From Leptotrichia sp. oral taxon 223 (GTDB lineage Bacteria > Fusobacteriota > Fusobacteriia > Fusobacteriales > Leptotrichiaceae): 64,000 nt of DNA. Shown piece after piece: positions 20,633 to 29,550 of the stretch. The notes below the pieces were generated by a model. The model was not told where the DNA came from and did not search any database. It worked only from the letters and a program-made list of their open reading frames with translations. The stretch spans positions 1,860,001 to 1,924,000 of the forward strand of contig NZ_JABXYU010000001.1 in NCBI RefSeq assembly GCF_013394795.1, in the 5' to 3' direction. Positions within the stretch are counted from its first letter, which is position 1, and every line of letters begins with the position of its first letter. The translations under genes were made by a program, and so were the position numbers.

Positions 20633-22749
20633 TGGACACTTATAATATGTTAAAAAAAGAAATCAGAAGATATATCTATGATCAAAAATGGCAGCAATTT
20701 ACTAAAATACAAGATCATTCTATAAAACTTTATAGTGAAAGCGAAGATAATTTAATTTTAATTGCACCTACAGCCTCAGGAAAAACAGAAGCAGCTTTTT
20801 TACCTGCAATTAATAGTATTGAAAATTGGGAAGAAGGTATTAAGATAGTTTATATCTCACCATTGATTGCATTAATTAATGATCAATTTAATCGGATTTC
20901 AGAATTATGTAGATATATGGAAATAACTGTCACTAGATGGCACGGAGAAGCTTCTCAAAGCAAAAAGAGAGATATCCTAAAGAATCCCAAGGGGATATTG
21001 TTAATAACTCCTGAAAGTCTGGAAGCGTTATTTGTAACAAAATCAGATAGAGTGAGGAAATTATTTTACAATGTTGAGAATATAATTGTAGATGAGATTC
21101 ATAGTTTTATTGGTTCTAATCGAGGAATTCAACTTAAATCTTTACTTGAAAGAATGAGCCTGTATATAAAAAATAATAACCCTAGGATGATAGGAATGTC
21201 TGCAACAGTATCAGAAGACAATTATTTAGATTTGAAAGAGATATTTCAAAATAAAAGAGTAACAAAAATTATTAGAGATAAAGGGAAAAATGAATTAAAA
21301 ATAGACTGTAATTTTTATTCTGATGAAATTGCAGCATTAAATAAGATTTATGAATATTCTAAAACTGAAACAATGTTAGTTTTTCCAAATACAAGACAAA
21401 AAGTTGAAATGATAGCAGCTAATCTAAAGAAAAAATCTCAAAAAGAAAAAAAATATATAAGTTATTTTTCTCACCATGCTTCAGTAAGCAAAAACATCAG
21501 GACAATGGTAGAAAATTTTGCTAAAGAATCTAATAAAAATTTATTTACAATATGTTGTACATCAACACTTGAATTAGGGATAGATATAGGAGCAGTTGAT
21601 AGCATAGTTCAATACAATGCTCCTCATTCTGTATCCTCCTTAGCTCAAAGATTAGGTAGAAGTGGCAGAAGAACAGGAATAAATAATTTACATTTTATTT
21701 CAGATGAAAAATGGAATTTATTACAAGGATTGTCAGCAATTTCAATTTATAAAAAAGGGAAAGTTGACAAAATAGATGTTGTAAAAAAGCCTTATGATGT
21801 AATGGCTCATCAAATATTATCTTTAATAGTTGAAAAGAGTGAAATAAATTTATCAGAGTTTAAAAAAATTATTCAAAAATATCAAACTTGGAAAAACATT
21901 GAATATGAAGAGTTTTCAAATATATGTAATTATCTTTTGAAAGAGAAATATATTGAAATATTGGACAATAATGTTATCGCAGGAATTAATCTTGAGAAAT
22001 TGTTAAAAAAAGCAGAGTTTTACACTCAATTTAAAGTAGAGGATATGTATTCAGTATACAATAATCAAAATAAAGTAGGAGAACTTCCACTAGGTATAAG
22101 AGTAAATATAGATGATAATATATATTTGGCCGCAGGAATTTGGAAAATAAAAAAAGTAGATGAAAAGGTAAAGAAAATATTTGTAAAAAAGGCAACAGAT
22201 GGGAAAGCACCTAGATTTTTGGGAGAAGAGGGAGAAATTACTGATGAATTAAGAAAAGAAATGAAGGAAATTTTATTCGATAAAAAAAATTGGGAAAAAT
22301 ATTCTGAAAAAATAAGAAAAAATTTGGAAATTATTTCAAAAAATCTTATTTTAAAACAAAAAATTTATTTTTATTTAGATAAAAATAGAAAAGATATAAA
22401 AACATTTAGGAGTACTAAAATAGACAGAACTTTGATGATATTATTATTGATTTTTTTAGATTTAAAAGATTTTAGGGAATTAAATGATACAATTCAATCA
22501 AATGATAATGTTATAGAAGAAGCTGTAAACAATATTATAAAAAGTGGGATAAATGAAACACAAATTGTGAATTTTTTTGAAAATGATATAAAAGAGTCAA
22601 GGAAGTTAGAAAAAATAAGCTTAGTAGATGCTTACTTAAGTTCAAATAAATATATGCTTTTAGTACCAGATAATTTAAAAATTAAATATGTTATAGATAA
22701 TAAACTTGATGTTCAAGGTATTAAAAATTTTTTAGAAATTAGAAAATGA
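20632..22749 (+). CDS. Lhr-like DEAD/DEAH helicase of a Shango-like operon
   Basis: Superfamily 2 helicase of 705 residues with an intact frame. Motif I is APTASGKTEA (residues ~44-53), motif II is VDEIHSF, motif III is SAT, and the C-terminal RecA lobe has LELGIDIG and the motif VI box QRLGRSGRR. This layout matches Lhr-core helicases and the BrxHI protein that accompanies BrxD in BREX type 2. The following ~300 residues are helical and diverged. It starts inside the stop of the ATPase gene, so translation is probably coupled. In Shango-type systems the helicase acts with the ATPase and TerB protein against phage; the mechanism is not established. It is the only member of the trio without a frameshift. 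Confidence 0.88.
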   Translation: MDTYNMLKKEIRRYIYDQKWQQFTKIQDHSIKLYSESEDNLILIAPTASGKTEAAFLPAINSIENWEEGIKIVYISPLIALINDQFNRISELCRYMEITVTRWHGEASQSKKRDILKNPKGILLITPESLEALFVTKSDRVRKLFYNVENIIVDEIHSFIGSNRGIQLKSLLERMSLYIKNNNPRMIGMSATVSEDNYLDLKEIFQNKRVTKIIRDKGKNELKIDCNFYSDEIAALNKIYEYSKTETMLVFPNTRQKVEMIAANLKKKSQKEKKYISYFSHHASVSKNIRTMVENFAKESNKNLFTICCTSTLELGIDIGAVDSIVQYNAPHSVSSLAQRLGRSGRRTGINNLHFISDEKWNLLQGLSAISIYKKGKVDKIDVVKKPYDVMAHQILSLIVEKSEINLSEFKKIIQKYQTWKNIEYEEFSNICNYLLKEKYIEILDNNVIAGINLEKLLKKAEFYTQFKVEDMYSVYNNQNKVGELPLGIRVNIDDNIYLAAGIWKIKKVDEKVKKIFVKKATDGKAPRFLGEEGEITDELRKEMKEILFDKKNWEKYSEKIRKNLEIISKNLILKQKIYFYLDKNRKDIKTFRSTKIDRTLMILLLIFLDLKDFRELNDTIQSNDNVIEEAVNNIIKSGINETQIVNFFENDIKESRKLEKISLVDAYLSSNKYMLLVPDNLKIKYVIDNKLDVQGIKNFLEIRK

Positions 22750-22794
22750 TAGGTAAATGTATAAAATATTTTAAAGTAAAGAATTGAAAAATAA

Positions 22795-22823
22795 TTGTCA
22801 AAAATCCCAAAATATAGTACAAT
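22795..22823 (+). promoter_or_regulatory. leuS promoter
   Basis: TTGTCA (22795-22800), a 17-bp spacer and TACAAT (22818-22823) form a near-consensus pair. It leaves a leader of about 200 bases before leuS. I see no T-box sequence in that leader. Confidence 0.65.
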
Positions 22824-23025
22824 TATTAGGTAAAAATAGAAAATACATATGCTTTAAATTTTAAAAATTATTTTATTCATTAATAATTAGGAGAATAGAA
22901 TTGTGAAATGAATTGAAGTAGTAATTTGCATTATGTACTGTTAAAACAACGGAGTTTAGTTACAGATTTGTAAAATGAATAAAAAATCAAAATTATAAAT
23001 ACTGAAAAATGAAGGAGAAAAAATA

Positions 23026-25704
23026 ATGATTAAGGAATATAATCCTAATGAAATTGAGAAAAAATGGCAAGACAAATGGGCCCAAAAAGATGTTTTTAAA
23101 TCTGAAAATAAAGCTGATGGGAAAGAGAATTATTATGTGCTTGAGATGTTTGCATATCCGTCAGGGAAATTACATGTTGGGCATTTGAGAAATTATGCGA
23201 TTGGTGATGCGATTGCTAGATATAAGAAAATGAAAGGGTTTAATGTGTTGCATCCGTTTGGATGGGATAGTTTTGGGTTACCTGCGGAAAATGCGGCGAT
23301 TGATCATGGGGCTCATCCTGGAAAATGGACTAAAGCGAACATTGATAATATGAGAAGACAGTTGAAACTTATGGGTCTTTCTTATGATTGGGGTAGAGAA
23401 CTTAGTACTTACACTCCAGAGTATTACAAATGGAATCAAAAATTTTTTATTGAAATGTATAAAAAAGGATTGGTTTATAAGAAAAAATCTTTTGTAAACT
23501 GGTGTCCTGAGTGTAATACGGTTTTGGCGAATGAACAAGTCGAAGATGGGAAATGCTGGAGACATAGTAAAACTGATGTTATTCAAAAGGAATTGTCGCA
23601 ATGGTATTTTAAAATTACAGAATATGCAGAAGAATTGCTGCAAGGACATGAGGAACTTAGAGGACATTGGCCTGAACAAGTTTTGACTATGCAAAAAAAC
23701 TGGATTGGAAAATCGACTGGGTCAGAAGTTGACTTTATTTTAGATTACAAATTTGAAAATAATGGAAATTCACATTTGAAATTGAATGACAAGGGAGAAG
23801 TTGTAATTTCTGTGTTTACAACAAGACCTGACACGCTTTATGGAGTTACTTATGCAACTGTTGCACCAGAACATCCGTTGGTTGAAGAAGTTATTTTAAA
23901 GGAAAATCCTGGTATTAGAGAAAAAGTTGAAGCGATGAGAAATGAGGATAAAATCGCTCGTACAGCGGAAGATAAGGAAAAAGAAGGAGTATTTTCTGGA
24001 CTTTATGTGATTAATCCTGTAAATGGAGAAAAAGTTCAGTTGTGGGTTGCAAATTATGTATTGATGGATTACGGGACAGGAGCTGTAATGGCGGTACCTG
24101 CACACGATGAAAGAGATTTTCAATTTGCTAAGAAATATAACTTGGATTTGAAAATTGTTGTAAATCCTGTTGATAAAAATGGAAATTTAGAAGAAGTTTC
24201 CGTTGAAAAATTGGAAAATGCATTGACAGTTCCGGGAGTATTGGTAAATTCAGAAGAATTTAACGGATTAAATAGTAATGAAGCAAAAGAGAAAATTACT
24301 GAAAAATTGGAAAAAATTGGGCTTGGTAAGAAAACGGTAAATTATAGACTTCATGACTGGTTGATTAGTAGACAAAGATATTGGGGAACTCCAATTCCTG
24401 TGATTTATGATGAAGATGGGAATATTTACTTGGAAGAAGAAGAAAACTTGCCTGTGAAGCTGCCTACAGATATTGAATTTAATGGGAAAGGAAATCCGCT
24501 TGAAACTTCGGAAGAGTTTAAAAATGTGATTTTGCCGAATGGGAAAAAAGGTAGAAGAGAAACTGATACGATGGATACTTTCGTTGACTCGTCTTGGTAC
24601 TATTTGAGATATTTGGATTCTCACAATGCAGATAAACCTTTTGAAAAAGCGGATGCAGATGCTTGGACACCTGTAAATCAATATATTGGTGGAATTGAAC
24701 ATGCGGTAATGCATTTGCTTTATGCGAGATTTTTCCACAAATCACTTAGAGATTTGGGATATGTTGATACAAATGAGCCGTTTAAAAAATTGTTGACGCA
24801 AGGAATGGTTTTAGGACCTTCATTCTATTCACAAAATGAAAGAAGATACTTATTTCCAAGAGAAGCTGAATTTAAAGATGGGAAAGCGTTTTCGATTAAA
24901 ACAGGGGAAGAATTAGTTACAAAAGTAGAAAAAATGAGTAAATCAAAAAATAATGGAGTTGACCCCGAAGAAATCGTGAAAGAATACGGAGCTGACTCTT
25001 CAAGAGTGTTTACATTATTTGCTGCACCGCCTGAAAAAGAATTGGAATGGAACATGAATGGGCTTGCAGGGGCATACAGATTTATAAATAGATTGTATTT
25101 ATTGGTTTCTGGAACTGCAGAATTTTCTGACCACAATGCGAAATCAGAAAATCATTACGGAGTTGAATTAAAAAATAGAAATCAAAAAGATGAAGAAATT
25201 CAAAAGAAATTGCATCAAACAGTGAAAAAAGTTACAGAAAGTATCGAAGATGACTTCCACTTCAATACTGCGATTGCAGCTGTCATGGAATTATTAAACG
25301 ACATGACGACATACAAGCAAGAAGTGATTGATAAAGACAATATTTCTACAGAAAGTAAAAAAATCTGGCGAGAAGTATTGGAAAAAACAATTTTGTTAAT
25401 CGCACCATTTGCACCGCATGTAGCTGATGAATTGTGGGCTTATTTAGGAAATAAAACATTTACTTTTGAAGAAGAATGGCCAAAATATGACGAAGAATTG
25501 ACAAAAGACCATACTTTCAATTTGGTAATCCAAGTAAACGGAAAAGTGAGAGATATGGTTTCGACTCAAATCGAAATTTCAAAAGATGACGCTGAAAAAC
25601 TTGCGCTGGAATCAGAAAAAGCTAAGAAATTTATTGATGGAAAAGAAGTTGTGAAAGTGATTGTTGTACCTAATAAATTGGTTAATGTTGTTGTGAAAGG
25701 GTAA
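23026..25704 (+). CDS. leuS: Leucyl-tRNA synthetase
   Basis: Class I aminoacyl-tRNA synthetase of 892 residues that charges tRNA-Leu. The HIGH motif appears as HVGH (from His50), and KMSKS is at residues 636-640. Between them are the editing domain (TTRPDTLYG, GTGAVMAVPAHDERD) and the catalytic insert, then the anticodon-binding helices and a C-terminal domain ending in VVPNKLVNVVVKG. The zinc-ribbon CPEC is visible near residue 162. AAGGAG precedes the start codon. It has its own promoter and follows the defence operon directly, so it probably marks the island's right-hand border. Confidence 0.98.
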   Translation: MIKEYNPNEIEKKWQDKWAQKDVFKSENKADGKENYYVLEMFAYPSGKLHVGHLRNYAIGDAIARYKKMKGFNVLHPFGWDSFGLPAENAAIDHGAHPGKWTKANIDNMRRQLKLMGLSYDWGRELSTYTPEYYKWNQKFFIEMYKKGLVYKKKSFVNWCPECNTVLANEQVEDGKCWRHSKTDVIQKELSQWYFKITEYAEELLQGHEELRGHWPEQVLTMQKNWIGKSTGSEVDFILDYKFENNGNSHLKLNDKGEVVISVFTTRPDTLYGVTYATVAPEHPLVEEVILKENPGIREKVEAMRNEDKIARTAEDKEKEGVFSGLYVINPVNGEKVQLWVANYVLMDYGTGAVMAVPAHDERDFQFAKKYNLDLKIVVNPVDKNGNLEEVSVEKLENALTVPGVLVNSEEFNGLNSNEAKEKITEKLEKIGLGKKTVNYRLHDWLISRQRYWGTPIPVIYDEDGNIYLEEEENLPVKLPTDIEFNGKGNPLETSEEFKNVILPNGKKGRRETDTMDTFVDSSWYYLRYLDSHNADKPFEKADADAWTPVNQYIGGIEHAVMHLLYARFFHKSLRDLGYVDTNEPFKKLLTQGMVLGPSFYSQNERRYLFPREAEFKDGKAFSIKTGEELVTKVEKMSKSKNNGVDPEEIVKEYGADSSRVFTLFAAPPEKELEWNMNGLAGAYRFINRLYLLVSGTAEFSDHNAKSENHYGVELKNRNQKDEEIQKKLHQTVKKVTESIEDDFHFNTAIAAVMELLNDMTTYKQEVIDKDNISTESKKIWREVLEKTILLIAPFAPHVADELWAYLGNKTFTFEEEWPKYDEELTKDHTFNLVIQVNGKVRDMVSTQIEISKDDAEKLALESEKAKKFIDGKEVVKVIVVPNKLVNVVVKG

Positions 25705-25770
25705 ATAATGGTTTTTGAATAAAAAGGGTGGGAGATTTTTTGGAAAAAATAGAAATTAGAGGTGGTTAAA

Positions 25771-25980
25771 ATGATGTATACGGCAGAAATAAAAAATAAT
25801 GAATTAATTAATGAATTTAAAAAAGCAGTAGAAAAAACTGGAAAAAGTGAAAGTGAAATTTTAGTTCAATTAATGTCTAATTTTGTTGAAAAAAATAAAA
25901 TAACAAAAAGTTCAATGGATATTTTATTTGAAAAAATGGAAGAAAATAAAGATGTTTTTATCAGAATGCGTGATAAATAA
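25771..25980 (+). CDS. Putative antitoxin of a Doc-type toxin-antitoxin pair
   Basis: Protein of about 69 residues, mostly Lys/Glu/Asn with a helix-turn-helix or ribbon-helix-like opening (YTAEIKNNELINEFKKAVEKTGKSESEI) as seen in small antitoxins. ATG 25771 is preferred because AGAGGTGG lies just upstream; a GTG at 25762 is inside that site. The next frame begins one base before this gene ends and encodes a cut-off Doc-like toxin, the usual antitoxin-toxin order. The family call rests mainly on that neighbour. I do not see a diagnostic motif in the protein itself. Confidence 0.6.
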   Translation: MMYTAEIKNNELINEFKKAVEKTGKSESEILVQLMSNFVEKNKITKSSMDILFEKMEENKDVFIRMRDK

Positions 25981-26108
25981 TGATTAAATATTTTGAAGTT
26001 TCTGATATTTTGAAAATACATAATAAAGTTTTAAAATTATCAGGTGGATTAAAAGGATATAAAGATAAATCGGGAATAGAAAAAGTATGTATGAAATTAA
26101 AAAAATAG
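25980..26108 (+). pseudogene. Truncated Doc (death-on-curing) toxin remnant
   Basis: A 42-codon frame overlapping the antitoxin stop by one base (TAATG). Its residues IKYFEVSDILKIHNKV and the following LSGGLKGYKDKSGIE match the N-terminus of Doc/Fic-fold toxins, where a histidine after the first helix and the GG-xxG-xRD region are typical. Functional Doc proteins are about 120-130 residues and carry the HPFxDGNKR catalytic motif. That part is absent, and the next gene's ribosome site follows at once. The toxin should therefore be inactive, leaving a solitary antitoxin. Confidence 0.6.
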
Positions 26109-26120
26109 GAGGGAAGCAAA

Positions 26121-26957
26121 ATGGCTAAAATAGCAGTAACTGGAGTGACAGGACATTTAGGCGGAATTGTTTCAAAATTATGTAAGAAAAATGGAATAGA
26201 AGTTAGAAACTTAGCTAGAAATGTGGAAAAAGCTAAAAAACTTGGATTTTCTAATGTTTTTAAGTCGAGTTATGATAAATCTGAAGATACTGTGAAATCG
26301 TTAGAGGGAATTGATGTGCTTTTTATGGTGTCAGGTTCGGAAAATCCTAATCGTGTTCAGCAACATAAGGATTTTATTGATGCGGCTAAAATGGCAAAAG
26401 TTTCGCACATTATTTATCTTTCGTTTTACAATGCTTCAAAAAATTCTGTATTCACGTTGGCTAGGGATCATTTTGTAACAGAAGAGTATATTAAGGAAAA
26501 TGGTTTCAAATATACATTTTTGAGGGATAATTTTTATGCGGATTTCTTTGTAAATCTATGTAGAGAATACGGAGAAATAAAAGGACCTGCTGGGAACGGA
26601 AAGGTTTCTGTTGTAGTGCGTTCAGATGTTTCGGAAGTTGTTGCAAAAATTTTGGAAAATCCAAAAAAATGGGAAAATCAAACTTTGAATATGACGGGGC
26701 CTGAGGAACTTACAATGAATGAAATTGTAAAAATTGTGAGTGAACATTTTGGCAAAGAAATTAAGTATACTAATGAAACTGTAAAAGAAGCTTATGAAAG
26801 CCGTAAAATCTGGAAAGCTGAACAATGGGAATATGATTCTTGGGTTTCGACTTATATTGCAATTGCTCAAGGTGAACAATCAGGAGTTTCAGATGATATT
26901 GAGAAAGTTTTAGGACGGAAAGCTACCTCATTGATGGAATATTTGAAACAATTGTAG
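26121..26957 (+). CDS. NmrA-like NAD(P)-binding oxidoreductase
   Basis: Atypical short-chain dehydrogenase of 278 residues. A Rossmann glycine motif opens the protein (VTGVTGHLGGIV), followed by RNxxKA-like residues for NADP binding, VSHIIYLSFYNA and FTLARDHFVTEEYIKENGFKYTFLR. These are the hallmarks of the NmrA/QOR2 group, which includes quinone reductases and redox sensors. It lacks the usual YxxxK catalytic pair in its classical place, as is common in this group. A strong GGAGGG ribosome site overlaps the end of the toxin remnant. Substrate unknown. Confidence 0.82.
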   Translation: MAKIAVTGVTGHLGGIVSKLCKKNGIEVRNLARNVEKAKKLGFSNVFKSSYDKSEDTVKSLEGIDVLFMVSGSENPNRVQQHKDFIDAAKMAKVSHIIYLSFYNASKNSVFTLARDHFVTEEYIKENGFKYTFLRDNFYADFFVNLCREYGEIKGPAGNGKVSVVVRSDVSEVVAKILENPKKWENQTLNMTGPEELTMNEIVKIVSEHFGKEIKYTNETVKEAYESRKIWKAEQWEYDSWVSTYIAIAQGEQSGVSDDIEKVLGRKATSLMEYLKQL

Positions 26958-27032
26958 TTAAAAAAATAATAAAATAATTTAATAGAATTTTGGTATTAAT
27001 TTGATAAATCAAACTACATAAGTAGATAATGA

Positions 27033-27058
27033 AAAGTCGGCTTTGAAGCTGGCTTTTT
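27033..27058 (+). terminator. Intrinsic terminator after the NmrA-like gene
   Basis: AAAGTCGGCT pairs with AGCTGGCTTT (two G-U pairs) around a short TGA-containing loop, followed by T residues. Confidence 0.75.
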
Positions 27059-27124
27059 ATTTATTTAAAAGTTAAGAAGAGTTTTAAATTATAGGAAAGA
27101 ATTTATTAGAGAGAGGAGAAGGAA

Positions 27125-27462
27125 ATGACACTACAGCAACTAAAATATGTGGTTACAGTCGCTGAAAAAGGGCGGCAAAAGAGCTGTTTGTTTCACAGCC
27201 AGCACTGACTAAGGCTATAAAGAAATTGGAAGATGAGATGAATATCAGGATTTTTAGCAGGACGAATAAAGGAGTTATTGTTTCTAGGGAGGGGATAGGT
27301 TTCTAGGATATGCCAGGCAGGTTTTGGAACAGACTAATTTGTTGGAGGAGGAATATAAGAAGGGGAATAAGATAACTCGGAGATTTTCTGTGTCTACACA
27401 ACATTATTCGTTTGCAATGAATGCTTTTGTGGACGTAATTAAGAAGTTTGGGGATAAAATTA
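27125..27462 (+). pseudogene. LysR-family regulator, degenerate fragment
   Basis: The first codons read as a LysR HTH start (MTLQQLKYVVTVAEKG). A small deletion then shifts the frame to one reading AKELFVSQPALTKAIKKLED and IFSRTNKGVIVSREG, the classical LysR recognition helix and wing. A second shift near 27303 leads to GYARQVLEQTNLLEEEY and FSVSTQHYSFAMNAFVDV, the start of the effector domain. The sequence ends after about 115 codons, where a full protein has ~300. At least two frameshifts and a missing 3' end make this a dead gene. A normal ribosome site (GGAGAAGG) remains in front of it. Confidence 0.85.
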
Positions 27463-27485
27463 ATAATAATTTGATTTATATTTAT

Positions 27486-27515
27486 AAAAGTGTGTTGTTT
27501 ATCACACTTTTTTTT
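27486..27515 (+). terminator. Intrinsic terminator after the LysR remnant
   Basis: AAAAGTGTG (27486-27494) pairs perfectly with CACACTTTT (27503-27511) and is followed by more T residues. Confidence 0.85.
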
Positions 27516-27555
27516 GTGAAAATATGCTAAAATAACTTTGAGAATCAAAATATAA

Positions 27556-27585
27556 TTGAATCTTTTTATATCAAATTGATAAAAT
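27556..27585 (+). promoter_or_regulatory. Promoter of the DUF438 gene
   Basis: TTGAAT (27556-27561), an 18-bp spacer and TAAAAT (27580-27585) preceded by TG form a plausible extended -10 promoter about 105 bases before the start codon. Confidence 0.5.
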
Positions 27586-27689
27586 TAAATAATGCTGAGG
27601 TTTGAGTAGAATAGTTATGATTTTAAAATCTTAACAAAACAGTTTTATTTAGTTGAGAAAAGATTATAAAAAAATAGAAGGTGGTTATT

Positions 27690-29300
27690 ATGGCACAGGA
27701 TATGAAGAATTATCTAAAATTAGATCTTGAGAAAATTGAGAAAATGACTCAGATAAAAAAAGATTATATTGAAGGAAAGACTGACTTTGAAACTACTAAA
27801 AAATTGATAAAAGAGAATTTTGATAAAATGACGGCAAGTGAGTTTGCTTATTCGGAGCAGAAAATTAAGGAACTTGGATTTGATGACAATACAGTTCACG
27901 ATAAGATGAATGATGTTTTGGGACTTTTTGAGGATATTATTGTGAAGGATGAATTTGACTTGCCTGAGGGGCATCCGATAAATACGTATCTTTTGGAAAA
28001 TGAGGCAGCAAAAAAATTGATTGCGGAAATGAAGGATGAATTTGGGAAAAAATTTATAAAGAATAGATGGCTTGAACTTTATGAAAAATTATCACAATTT
28101 AACCCTACTCATCTTGCAAGAAAACAGCATCAGTTATTTTCAATATTAGAGAAAAAAGGATTTGACCGTCCATCAAGAATAATGTGGAGCTTTGACAATA
28201 ATGTACGGGATAGCATAAGTGAAGCATATAAATTACTTGAAAATGATAAAATTGAAGAATTTTTGGAAAAACAGGAAAATGTGTGGGAATTGACGCTTGA
28301 TATTATGCATAAGGAAGAAGAGGTGCTTTTTCCAACTTCGATGAAAATGATTAGTGAAGAAGAATTTAAGCAAATGCGTGCAGGAGATGATGAAATTGGA
28401 TATTTCCTGATTGACAAGCCGACTGGATTTTATCCTGAAAATAAGGGAAAACAAGATGATGATAGTGATCAGTTTGTAAAAGAGGAAATTGTAAAATCAG
28501 AAACTGTTGCTCAGAATAATCAAAATACTGGAAACTTTATAAATGATCTTGCAAGCCTTATGGCAAAATACAATATGGGAAATCAAAATGAAAATAAGGA
28601 AAATGAAGTTTTTGATGTGAAGCAGGGGAAATTGACGATTGAGCAAATTAATCTTATTTTTCAGCATATACCTGTGGACTTGTCATTTGTTGACGAAAAT
28701 GAAATTGTGAAATTTTATACGGACACTAAACATAGAGTTTTCCCAAGAAGTGCAGGAGTTATAGGGCGTGATGTTAAAAATTGCCATCCGAGAGAAAGTG
28801 TGAGTTCGGTGCTGGAAATAATAGATGCTTTTAGAAAAGGGGAACAGGATGAGATTGATTTCTGGCTAGAAATGCGAGGGAAATTCATTTACATCTATTA
28901 TGTGGCTGTAAGGGATGAGAATGGTGTGTTTAAAGGTGTGCTTGAAATGATGCAGGATGTTACAAGAATTAGAAGTTTGACAGGGGAAAGAAAACTTGTG
29001 ACTTGGGAAAATAAAGCTAAAGATGAAAAAAAAGAAGAAGCTGATGAAGTATTTACAAGCAAATATAACTTGACTGGAAAAACTGTAATAGGGGACATTG
29101 TTAAAAAATATCCTTATATCAGGGAATATATGCCATTAATTTCTCCAGAGTACAAACGTCTTTTAGATCCTGTTCAATATATGATGATGTCTAAAATAGC
29201 AACTCTTCAAATGATTGCAATGCGTGGAGAATTGGAACTCGATTACTTGATTATGATGATAGAGGCTAAAATTGATGAGGAAGAAAATAAAAATAAATAA
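27690..29300 (+). CDS. DUF438 protein with hemerythrin-like and PAS domains
   Basis: Cytoplasmic protein of 536 residues. The N-terminal ~75 residues are DUF438 (MTQIKKDYIEGKTDFETTKKLI). A helical hemerythrin-like region follows, with histidine/glutamate motifs suited to binding a metal pair (LPEGHPINT, THLARKQHQLFS, IMHKEEEVLFPTSM). After an acidic linker a PAS domain (about residues 315-430) contains FPRSAGVIGRDVKNCHPRESV. A C-terminal helical module (VIGDIVKKYPYIREYMPLI) resembles DUF1858. These domain sets occur in anaerobes as oxygen or nitric-oxide responsive proteins; the function here is inferred. I place the start at ATG 27690, six bases after AAGGTGG, rather than the upstream GTG. 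Confidence 0.85.
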   Translation: MAQDMKNYLKLDLEKIEKMTQIKKDYIEGKTDFETTKKLIKENFDKMTASEFAYSEQKIKELGFDDNTVHDKMNDVLGLFEDIIVKDEFDLPEGHPINTYLLENEAAKKLIAEMKDEFGKKFIKNRWLELYEKLSQFNPTHLARKQHQLFSILEKKGFDRPSRIMWSFDNNVRDSISEAYKLLENDKIEEFLEKQENVWELTLDIMHKEEEVLFPTSMKMISEEEFKQMRAGDDEIGYFLIDKPTGFYPENKGKQDDDSDQFVKEEIVKSETVAQNNQNTGNFINDLASLMAKYNMGNQNENKENEVFDVKQGKLTIEQINLIFQHIPVDLSFVDENEIVKFYTDTKHRVFPRSAGVIGRDVKNCHPRESVSSVLEIIDAFRKGEQDEIDFWLEMRGKFIYIYYVAVRDENGVFKGVLEMMQDVTRIRSLTGERKLVTWENKAKDEKKEEADEVFTSKYNLTGKTVIGDIVKKYPYIREYMPLISPEYKRLLDPVQYMMMSKIATLQMIAMRGELELDYLIMMIEAKIDEEENKNK

Positions 29301-29424
29301 ATTTTGAAATTTGTTAAATAGACCTGTTCGATAACCTAGTTTTTTTTATTTTCAAAAGAGGTCAAGATCCCTTGCTTTAGAACATTTGTTTTATCAAATT
29401 CTAAATACATATAGTTTCCGAATA

Positions 29425-29455
29425 AGTCTAATATAAATATATATTAATTAGACTA
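29425..29455. repeat. Inverted repeat before the Sel1/TPR gene
   Basis: AGTCTAAT and ATTAGACT form a perfect 8-bp inverted repeat with an AT-only spacer, about 100 bases before the next gene. No T-run follows, so it may be a binding site rather than a terminator. Confidence 0.35.
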
Positions 29456-29508
29456 ATTTGTAATAAAAATCATTAATTTGAATATTTAACAATAAATTTC
29501 TTATAAAG

Positions 29509-29519
29509 TGTGATATAAT
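29509..29519 (+). promoter_or_regulatory. Extended -10 before the Sel1/TPR gene
   Basis: TGTGATATAAT with TATAAT at 29514-29519; the -35 region is poor. The next gene starts 31 bases later. Confidence 0.5.
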
Positions 29520-29550
29520 AACAAAAAAATGATGAATAACGGATGTGGAA

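Noticed and set aside
19321-22749. Full BREX system from the BrxD-like and BrxHI-like pair
   Set aside because: No pglX methylase, pglZ phosphatase or pglW/brxC-type gene anywhere in the window.
22750-23025. T-box leader before leuS
   Set aside because: I searched for the conserved T-box bulge and antiterminator and found neither; the region is plain AT-rich leader with a promoter.
24268-24738. 156-codon minus-strand frame inside leuS
   Set aside because: Shadow of the synthetase gene; no ribosome site and no protein-like motif.
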